DNA from: Jimgerdemannia flammicorona
Lineage: Eukaryota; Mucoromycota; Endogonomycetes; Endogonales; Endogonaceae
Length of the DNA: 13,379 nt
Direction of reading: 5' to 3'
NCBI GenBank assembly: GCA_003990745.1
Contig: RBNI01004848.1
Span: forward strand, 1-13,379
Under the pieces are notes generated by a model, which did not search any database, was not told the origin of the DNA, and saw only the letters and a program-made list of their open reading frames with translations. Positions 1 to 8,186 of the stretch are shown piece by piece. A program made the translations under genes and the position numbers. Every line of letters begins with the position of its first letter. The first letter of the stretch is position 1.

Positions 1-105
1 TTTTTTTCGCACTCTGAAATCTCTCATTCCCGGGTACGGTGCGATCGGCCCAGGCTACAGAGCAAACCTGATACCCATTTCCATTTTATCGACTACTGCT
101 TACAG

Positions 106-2653
106 GGATCGGTAATATCCCGACGACCACGACCCCCTCTGCTCTCCACAATCTCTTCTCTCCCTACGGCGCCATCGAATCCGCTCGCGTTCTTACCCAC
201 AAAAACTGCGGCTTCGTCAACTTCGAACGCCTCGAGGATGCCACCCGTGCGAAGAAGGCCCTGCAAAACAAGGAAGCTCTCGGTCCAGGCACGGGCGCTG
301 TTCGCATTGGGTTCGCCAAGGTCCCCCCGAAACCCACTCCTAGCCCATCGCCGAGCATGACCACAGAGTCCTCATCTCTCCTGGAACCCCTGGGCGGTCG
401 CAAGAGGTTCCCGGCGCCTACGCCTACGCCTGCGAACATCCCCGTCGACGCCAACTCCGCAGCAGCTGCTGCCTACCATACTAACATGATGATGATGATG
501 ATGGTTGGAATGGGTGGTGGTGGCACGGGGATGTCGGAGAGGCAGATGATGATGCAAGAGTTTGGGGCAGATCCTGATGATGGTGTGATTATCGATGGTA
601 TGTGTTTTCGCCTATTATTTGTAAGCGTGATTTCCCGGTAAAAAGAGGCCGTGCTGTGGGGTTGGATGTTAAGCGCATAGCCAGATCAGATATCGAACTC
701 TCTTACAATTATCATACCCATTGTCTTCCAATTATCCAGAAACCCGGTCACCTATCAGCTATTATGCCTCAATCCCGCCCATTCCAGAGCCAAACCCTAA
801 TCGTCGGTTGGACGCGTCGCGGCTGCGCGAAATTCGCAAGCGCTTGGATAGCGGGCATGCTACCACCAAGGAAGTCGAGGGGATTGCGACTGAGTGTATG
901 GATGAATGCGTGGAGTTGTGTAGTGGTGAGTTGATTTTTAATTATTTTATTTTCTATTCCTGATACATGTATCGTTGATCTTGTTTCTAGGTATGCGAGG
1001 CTAAGCGAAGATGGTTACTCATTCTAATCAAAGTTTTTCTACCATATGTGTCTTCGCCAATCGTCTTCTAGATTACATTGGCAACACAGTCATTCAAAAG
1101 CTCTTCGAACGCTGTAATGAAAACACCAAAGTCCGCATGCTCGAGAAGATCGCGCCCTATCTCGCCGCCATCGGTGTGCACAAGAATGGCACCTGGGCCG
1201 CACAGAAGATTATCGATTGCGCGAAGACCCCAACTCAAATTCACCTGATCACCACCCACCTCAAGCCTTACATCCCCCCACTGCTCTTGGACCAGTTTGG
1301 CAACTACGTGGTCCAGTGCTGCTTGCGTCTTGGCGCCAGCCGCAATCAATTCATCTTCGATGCGATGGTTGATCGGTGCTGGGATGTCGCCCAGGGCAGG
1401 TTTGGAGCCAGGGCGATGAGGGCAAGTTTGGAGAGTCAATATGTTACAAAGAGGCAGCAGGTGTGATTTCTCTCCTATTCTTTATTATTATTATTTTGGG
1501 AGTTTGGAGAGAGAGCGATGGGGGGGGGGGGTTTCTTTGGTATTTTCTCTGTTAAAACAATGGATCGGAAGCTAAATGTTCGTTTTGTGCATTACAGAAA
1601 TACGTCGCAGTGGCGATCGTACAGAACGCGTTGCTCCTGTCAACGAATCCGAACGGTGCTCTCTTGCTGACATGGCTTTTGGACACCTCGGCACTAGCTG
1701 GTCGATATCGTGTGCTCGCTCCTCGTGTTTCCCCTCACTTGGCGCACCTCTGCACCCATAAATTGGCATCGCTCACGATTCTCAAGATTATTAATCAACG
1801 GCAAGAGCCCAACGCTCGCGATTTGATTCTCAGTGCGTTGTTCTATTCGACCAACGATCAGGTTCTGGAAGAGGTGCTTATGGATCAGGTACACGGAGTC
1901 GGTGTCGTGCAAAAGGTCCTTGTGAGTCCCTACGTTGAGACGTACGAGAAGCAACGCATCGCCGAGCGTGTCAAGAGCGTCCTCACGAAGCTCAAGGTGC
2001 AACAGGTTCAAGGATATAAGAGGTTGTTGGAGGAGCTGTCTGCCGTTCTTGGCGATAGTACCTCAGCGACACTCGCGCAGACCAGTCAAGTTCCGCAAGG
2101 GCTGCAGCCTTCGTTCACTGGAGTCATTCATCAGGACTACGCAAGCACCGCCCTCCATCCTGGTTACTACGCCACCCACCAGCCGTCGATAAACAACGGT
2201 GCATCGGAAGCCACCAACGGACTAACCGAACAGCAGAACGACGTGACGGCTGGAGGTACTTCACCCTCAACGACGACATCTACTTCTGCGACAAGTCAAG
2301 CCCCTCAACACTACTATCCTCACCCGACCCATGCTTACCCTTACCCTGCAGGTGTTCCTGGCAGCCCCTTCCAACCACACCTCATGATGCACCCACAAGC
2401 ACTTGCTGCCGCCGCCGCCATGGCGAACATGTATGCTACTCATCCCATGTTCAATCCGGCTGGCTATCCTTATTTCCCGGTCGTCAATGGGAACCCCAAC
2501 CCTCAGCTCGCAGCTGCGCTGATCGGTCAGTCACAACAGGTCAACCAGCCTGCCACAAATCAGCCGCAACCACCAAGGCAACCATCACCGTTGCCGCAAC
2601 AGCAGACGGAAACGGATACAGAAGCTCCTGTGTCTGCCAATGCTGAGCAGTAG
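106..2653 (+). CDS. RRM-PUF (Pumilio-family) RNA-binding protein, 5'-partial
   Basis: Probable post-transcriptional regulator that binds mRNA through an RRM and a Pumilio homology domain, the layout of yeast Jsn1/Puf2-type proteins. Exons read as 106-597, 740-925, 1072-1460 and 1598-2653. All junctions are GT-AG and phases fit: Glu is split at 597/740, Asp at 925/1072, and 1460/1598 is phase 0. The first readable exon opens with an RRM RNP2 (IGNIP) and has RNP1 (KNCGFVNF) about 40 residues later. Then come Ala/Met-rich low complexity with a run of six Met and a helical linker. PUF repeats include DYIGNTVIQKLFERC, KNGTWAAQKIID and DQFGNYVVQCCL, and continue in the last exon (GVGVVQKVL). The C-terminal ~200 residues are rich in Gln, Pro, Ser and Thr and end at TAG. 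The N-terminal exon and start codon are not identifiable in bases 1-105, which appear to include intron. About 706 codons are visible. Family assignment is secure; the exact orthologue is not. Confidence 0.9.
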
Positions 2654-2763
2654 TAGATTTGTTCGTAGCATTTGTGATCTTTTTTACGCTTAGCGGCATC
2701 TATTCACTCTTTTTCTTTTTCTTTTCTTTTACCCCGTCAATTTTAGTACATAGATTTCTTTTA

Positions 2764-2830
<67 letters not shown>

Positions 2831-3728
2831 ATTACTTTCTTTTTTCAAACATTTGAGCAAGCGGACTGGTCGCCGCGGGGGGGAAAAAAAAAATGGCACA
2901 TATTGTGCGCGTTGCGTTTGTTGTGTACAGCTAAGCATCTGCGGGTATCGACTTCCAGCGCGCTAACACTGTTCGCCGCAACGGTGTCACGCGAGGTTGT
3001 GGATTACTTTGCAGTATGACATATGTCAGTTGTAACTTTTGTTTACCCTATTTTCTCTCCATCACCCCCGTTTCCTTTCCGCGTACGCACCACTCCTTGA
3101 CTGAGCTTTATAGAGAATGACATCCCTGTCAATTTCATTTTTTATTGTCTATTGTATTCGCATGCAATTTATTGATACTTTTTAAACTTAGTACATGGTT
3201 TATTTTGATACTTTTCTAGTGTAATTCTTGGTTTATTCAACCAACTTCTCTTTTTTACTGCCCTACTTAAGTGCGATTCGTCCTTTTTTTCTTTCTTTTT
3301 TTTCTTTTTCTTGTATTTTTGGTTGGTCGATTCAGGGTTGCGGCGCGGGCGTCCGAGCCGAGAATTTGAAGTTGTTTGTGTCGTTGTTGTGGACGATATA
3401 AAAGCCAGAATGAATGTGTATGGTGGCGGTGTAAGGGGCGCACGGATTGCTGTTCTACCATCGATCGTCCAAGTATCTCCAGCATTTGATTATTATTTAC
3501 AGGTCGCTGAGAAAACAAACCCAAAAAAAAAAAAAGTGAATCCCTGGAACAAAATTGTGGTAATGAGATGTATGGAACGAAATGTGTTTTACTTGGGCTG
3601 TGATGAATGCTAATGTATACGTCATGCATGTCGAAGTGGAATGCTATGCTAAAAGGCTAAAAACTTCAAGTGGAGAAGACAAACTACAGGTCCTAATGCC
3701 ACCAATCTTGCACATCTGCTTTCTAATC
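2654..3728. other. Non-coding interval between convergent genes
   Basis: This lies between the stop codons of the RRM-PUF gene and the convergent hydrolase-like gene. It holds the long T tract, several shorter T/C-rich tracts (around 3240-3310) and a short A tract near 3522. Small open frames (for example 3311-3613) have low-complexity translations, no recognisable motif and no plausible splice partners. I see no tRNA cloverleaf. The sequence probably supplies the 3' UTRs of both genes, but I found no AATAAA that clearly belongs to either. Confidence 0.6.
2766..2828. repeat. Poly(T) tract, 63 bases
   Basis: An uninterrupted run of T directly downstream of the RRM-PUF stop codon. Its exact length is unreliable in most sequencing data. 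It could be a homopolymer expansion or the remnant tail of a retroposed sequence in minus orientation; no flanking duplication was recognised. Confidence 0.95.
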
Positions 3729-5936
3729 TTACTCGTCCTGATCCTCAACACCGACGGTTTGCGCGAGAAAATCCACAATCGCCGCCACCGTTTCAGAAGG
3801 CTGATCCTCGAGAAGGTAGCGGCCTGATAAGAGAGATGTGAGAGCAAGGTTAGTAAGCGTGGTATCATCAGAAATGCAAAAAGCAGAGAAGTTTTATCTG
3901 CAAACGGAAAAAAAAATCGAGTCATAGGGCCAAAATTTTACCAGCTCCCGCTACAGATCGAACCTCTCTCTCGGTACTCATCTGTATCTGCAGGACGCCA
4001 TCCCGATCATCCCTCCCCAGTATTAAAAAACACCTCCTGGGTCTTCTTCGCATTCTTGACTTCCCCTTTCTCAAACTCCTACTCCTCATATCGTCGGAAT
4101 CATCGTGATCCCCCGAATGCCCCTCGCCTCCCTCAGCATCTGCATCCGCCACCCATGACCGGGATCGCACGTCCGTCGCCTCGGCATCCTCCTCCGTTTC
4201 ACAGTGCCCCGCGCTTAGCCACGCCCTCAGAGCCTCTGATGCCCTCCTTGTCGCCCGCCTAGCCTCGTCGCCGTGCGCGACGATCGCGCCAAGGAAGGGG
4301 ACCCATCGCGGCCATGGTGCGGATTCCAGATCCTCGAGACCCGGGACGGGCGCGGTTCTGGCCCAGGCGAGCGGGCCAAAGATATAGTCTGGGGTGGGAA
4401 AGGGTATGTCATAGGCCTTGAGGGAGATTGAGGCGCGTTGGGCGACGAGCGAAGAGCGGAGGAGAGTGGAGACGTGGGGGAAGTGGGTGGCGGGGAAGGC
4501 GTGCAGGAAGGTGGAGTAGAGGAGGCGGCGAAGGAGGTGGGTTGTTGTGGGGGGTGTAGTTGTGGCCTGCGGTGTGATGGACCTAGTGGGATGGAGAAGG
4601 ATGATGTTGTGAATCCGAGGAGCGAATTCGGGGAGGACGAGTCTGATATGTGGATAAAAGTGAGGATTAGCGATATATTTGAGAGACTATAGTCCGAAAC
4701 ATTAGGTGTTTTCTTTTTTGTTTTTTGTTTTTTTCCTATTGATTAATAATAATAATATTAATATGAATATGTATGAAGATTACGTACTCGGCCACCACAC
4801 CCGCTTCGCCTTGCGCCAAGATTGTGGCATCTTCCACAGAAGGCATCACCTCGGAGAGGAACCATCGCAAGGTGGCGCAGTGAAGTTCCCATGCTGCGCC
4901 ATAGTCGTTCTCGCTCGACGGCTTGTCCGAGCGGCCCGATCCAGGGAAATCGAGGCACAGAACGCGATACTGGTTGGCCAAGAGGATCGGGATCAAATGG
5001 CGGTAGTAATAAGACCACTAAATTACGCAAACGGAAGGAGTCGAAATTTTTATTATTATCTCATTGCAGGATCGGGGAACCAGGAAACGCAAGAAAGGCA
5101 CCAACCGTGAGAGAATCATGCAAGCACAGCACCGTCCCTTTGGTGGAGCCGGGACTGGCAGAATCGTTCGCCGGGCCATCATGATGATGGCTCCTCCTCC
5201 TTGGTCGCTCATCCACGTAATGAACTCTGATTCCGTTCGGCATCTCGAAATAGCGCGGTTTATATCGCCACCCGGGACATGCTGACTCATCAAACCGTGC
5301 TGCGTTTGTCCGCAGGGCGGAGAAGAGGGGCACAATGGGCACGGAAAGTGAGGAGGAGGGGTGTGAGAAGGAGGATTCGGGGGAACCGATGCATGACGTA
5401 GCCGAAGAGGCGGAGGGCGAGTTCGGGTCGGTAGACGAGTGCCGGTGGTGGTGAGTGTGAGTGTGGTGAGTGTGGTGAGTGTGGTGAGTGTGGTGAGTGT
5501 GGTGAGTAAACTCGGAGAGCGGTACTCCGAAAGGCGAGAGCTCAGTTGGATCTACTTCGAAATCAAAGTCGGCGTCGAAGCAATAGTTTTCATGATATGC
5601 GGATGTGAGCATCGACTCATCTACAGAGTGGCCTTGGTATTTTGGCGGTGCCATCGTGTTATCGTCTTCGTAGAATCTTCCTAGCCAGGTCTCCAGTGTG
5701 AAGTAAGATACTATATAGGCTGATCCATAGTCGAGCACCTCCTTGGCGTTGTTGAGCTTCTCACGGTAGGTGAGAATGATATGGCGCACAGCCAATAAGG
5801 GTAATAGGCAAACGAAGAGTGTGTACAGCTGTATAACGGTGAGATCAAGGATGAAAAAGAAAAGGATGTGGATCTGCACGAGCAAGTAATGGAGTATCAG
5901 GCGTTTTGAGAGCCTCCTGTGGGAGGTGTTGACCAT
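3729..5936 (-). CDS. Membrane-anchored alpha/beta-hydrolase-fold protein (haloalkane dehalogenase-like), probably non-catalytic
   Basis: Exons on the minus strand are 5936-5106, 5017-4784, 4686-3942 and 3823-3729, all GT-AG with fitting phases, giving 634 residues. I chose the ATG at 5936 because its context (AAAATGG) is strong; an in-frame ATG at 6002 would add 22 residues. Order: one or two hydrophobic segments (about 10-55), acidic and His/Thr-rich low complexity (about 110-185), then the hydrolase fold. Fold signs are PRYFEMPNGIRVHYVDE, TVLCLHD, WSYYYRHLIPILL, RVLCLDFPGSGRSDKP, a cap-like AYDIPFPTPDYIFG, FLILGRDD and a C-terminal GRYLLEDQPSE helix. Family landmarks differ: the oxyanion HG is HD (273-274), the nucleophile elbow reads AQGEAG (345-350) where dehalogenases have VQDWGG, and the expected catalytic His of GHxLQED is Arg605. 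An Arg- and Asp-rich insertion precedes FLILGRDD. It could be a scaffold or sensor; no substrate can be inferred. Family members are usually near 300 residues, so the N-terminal half is an extension. Confidence 0.85.
5463..5507. repeat. Five tandem copies of a 9-bp unit inside the hydrolase-like gene
   Basis: The plus-strand unit GTGGTGAGT occurs five times in a row, with imperfect copies on the left side (about 5447-5462). On the coding (minus) strand it encodes repeated Thr-His-His, making a His-rich stretch in the low-complexity region before the hydrolase fold. The multiple-of-three unit keeps frame, so copy number can vary without breaking the gene. Confidence 0.9.
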
Positions 5937-6378
5937 TTTGGTTTGTTGGAAGAGAGGGAATGTGGGCAAGCGTTGTGTAATTTGGACAATTCCAAGCCAC
6001 ATGATCGGGTACCTGAAACTTCTGATCCGCAGTCACTCCGTTCAGGCACACCGTTGGCATGGCGAGGTGATAACCATCTAACTGCACTCAGTCTACATCC
6101 AACTTTCCTGCTCACATCCAACTTTCCTGCTCACCAGCCACTGATAATTTCGCAACCATGGACCGTGTCATCTCCGGGCCTTCATCCTAAAAAAGCACTG
6201 CTCGACAGTCACAAAATATCCTGACTAAAGTAAACGCTTGCTGATAGGCACTCGCTATTTCTGGCGTTAAAGTACCCCCTTTCGTCCAATTCTGCCAAAT
6301 GAGACAAGATTTTTTTTTTTTTTTTTTTTTTGATTGCCCCTTTTACAATCTCCTGTTTTGTGAGGGCGTACCAGTATA
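5937..6378. other. Non-coding interval upstream of the hydrolase-like gene
   Basis: This should contain the promoter and 5' UTR of the minus-strand hydrolase-like gene, but I cannot point to a convincing TATA or other core element. It also holds the 19-bp tandem duplication and a 22-base T run at 6310-6331. Short frames here show no family features. Confidence 0.5.
6095..6132. repeat. Perfect tandem duplication of a 19-bp unit
   Basis: Two identical head-to-tail copies occupy 6095-6113 and 6114-6132 (unit begins ACATCCAAC and ends CTGCTC). They lie upstream of the hydrolase-like start codon and about 250 bp outside the left inverted repeat. Either a simple slippage duplication or a duplicated regulatory site is possible. 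Confidence 0.95.
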
Positions 6379-6419
6379 ATATGGGGCGTGCTGTAACAAA
6401 ACCAGACAAAGTGAACATT
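6379..6419. repeat. Left arm of a perfect 41-bp inverted repeat
   Basis: This segment, which contains GGGGCGTGCTG, is the exact reverse complement of 12629-12669. Just outside, weaker similarity continues to a shared CCAG about 8-14 bp further out, with small insertions. It marks the change from fungus-like sequence into the AT-rich island and may be a transposon terminal inverted repeat. No clear target-site duplication was found beside it. Confidence 0.9.
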
Positions 6420-6559
6420 TGATGTCATTCAGGCTTAGGATTTTATTTTTGTCAGTCTTTTAATCATTCAATATGATAATTGCGGTAAGCCACAATTCTT
6501 TGCTTTCTCTTCTTTATTATTATCTCTTTCTGCTTTTTTTTTTAGTAAAAAAAATTATC

Positions 6560-8164
6560 ATGAAAAAAGAATGTTTTAATTGTAATAACAATAAAGAAGG
6601 ATTAACTATTAATTGATGAGATGAAGAAGAAAGAGAGGTTATTAAGTTTTGTTGTTGAGGATGTGCAGAAACACTTATGTAACAAGAATTAGGTAAAAAT
6701 AAAGAAAAGTTTGATTGGCCTTTTAAAGTAAAATACATTAATCAAAAAGATAGTAGCAGATGAAATAGAATAACTATCTGGTGTCCTCAATGCTGAATCA
6801 TGTTGGATTGAGATATCACCACTTATGAAGATAGTCAAGGACATAAATGTTCTTAATGTCATAATTACCACAAACAAATTAAATCCAGAGAACAAAACAA
6901 TCACTTTATCTGAAAACTAGATAACACTCCCAGTTATATTTGTCTCAAAAGTACTGAAGGGAGTGAAATAGTTTATCATATGTGTGACAAAATGGAAATA
7001 CTTAAAAAAGGAATGCTTAAGAGTCAAATCTCTGATTTAGGAAAAAGTATAACTACTGGTGCAGTTTTAAGACAAAACTCCAAAGGTCATATAGTATTAT
7101 GTACCAAAAGACATACTGAAAATTTTAAAGAAATAACTAGGCAAGAATGATCTGATATTCTTCCTATACTGAAAGATACAATTAATAAAATTGATAAAGT
7201 ATATAATCCAATAGACTACAGATTAAGTGTACCAGTAGGACCAATTGGTACCTAAAATTTACCCCATTTCTATATGTAAATAGTTTCTAAATATAAGAAA
7301 GAGAAAGGAAGCATATAAATCTCTGATAATATAGAGAGTAAAGCAGTTTCTCCAGAAGCAATTGAAGAAATAAATAAACTCTTCCAAGTAACCAATAACA
7401 ATAATATCATTATAGAAAAGAGTAAAATTGTTACTAGATCATATATTGAATTAGGAAATATAACTATTTCTACTAAAAATCACTTACCTAATGATATCAA
7501 TATGATGGACTAAGAAATCTGAGACCAAATTGAGAAATCTGTCAAGAACTCATCTAAAAAATGGAATCTGCAACATTAGCTAGTGGTTTTACTATCAAAT
7601 GTAAACTTAGAGAAGAAGCTACAAAAATTCTGAGAAAAGAAGAAGAACTTCCTCCAAGTTATAGTAAAACTTATCTCACCTCTGAATTTTTGATACTACT
7701 TTTTCCTAGATTTATTAAGAAAAAATGATGAAGGCAATTTAGACCAATTAAAGGAGGTCAATTTTGAGACATAATGGAAGATGAACAAGTGGCTGAAAAA
7801 ATAAGAGATCCCAAAACTTTATTATGTAATCTGAAAAGATGATAAAGATTATCTAAAGTATAAAGAAGAAGAAACTCATCTTCCTTCACTTATTTTAGAA
7901 AAAGAGCTGAAAAGAAGAAATAAGATTACAGAAGTATGAATTCAAATTAAAAATTTGAAAAAATAAACTAATTGAACTGCTAAACAAGAATAAGAATTAT
8001 AAACTAAAAGAGCTGAATTAATGAGATTAGAACTTAACTAAACTAATGAGCAAAAATCTAATGAATTTCCTTAAATTGGATTAGGAGTGGTTTTTATAAT
8101 TATTATTTCATTAACTACTTATTTACTTGTCATTGAGAAATTAAAGAAGAGAAATAAAAGTTAA
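6560..8164 (+). CDS. Unrecognised zinc-ribbon/HIT-like/coiled-coil membrane protein readable only with reassigned stop codons
   Basis: Read with UGA as Trp and UAA/UAG as Gln, one frame of 534 codons runs from ATG to a TAA at 8162-8164 with no frameshift. By hand count, Trp is about 14 TGA to 5 TGG; Gln is about 18 CAA, 13 TAA and 1 TAG. Two zinc-ribbon-like clusters are intact: C5-C8 with C32-C35, and C75-C78 with C97-C100. A HIT-like stretch follows (about 150-250), including VLCTKRHTENFKEIT, YRLSVPVGPIG and LPHFYM ending in a TAA-coded Gln. It resembles the HxHxQ motif with Tyr238 as the middle residue. The C-terminal third is a charged coiled coil, then a hydrophobic segment at about 511-526 and a basic tail. 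A T-rich tract ending in TTTAG lies just upstream (about 6531-6544) and could be a 3' splice site. The gene converges on the transposase-like gene with 22 bp between their first terminal TAAs. Function unknown; a nucleotide-binding or hydrolysing role is only suggested by the HIT-like part. Under the standard code it would be a pseudogene. Confidence 0.5.
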
Positions 8165-8186
8165 TTATATATTATCTAATTACTTT

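Noticed and set aside
1011..1071. Separate start codon at 1011 for the PUF-repeat exon
   Set aside because: The sequence before 1072 is the end of an intron; using the acceptor at 1070-1071 completes a split Asp codon and joins the PUF repeats directly to the preceding exon.
2729..2938. Poly-Lys or poly-Phe open frames across the T tract
   Set aside because: They are simple translations of the homopolymer.
3311..3925. Small genes in the interval downstream of the RRM-PUF gene
   Set aside because: Open frames are short, low-complexity and without motifs; the part from 3729 to 3823 is the last exon of the hydrolase-like gene in another frame.
5018..5335. Alternative minus-strand frames overlapping the hydrolase-like gene
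   Set aside because: These are shadows of the phased exon model; they lack the fold motifs and are not needed once the intron 5105-5018 is removed.
7561..8164. A second, separate gene starting at ATG 7561
   Set aside because: It overlaps the end of the preceding frame and needs a frameshift near 7818 to reach the coiled coil. If the TAG at 7577-7579 is read as Gln, the upstream frame runs straight through to the membrane segment with no shift, which is simpler.
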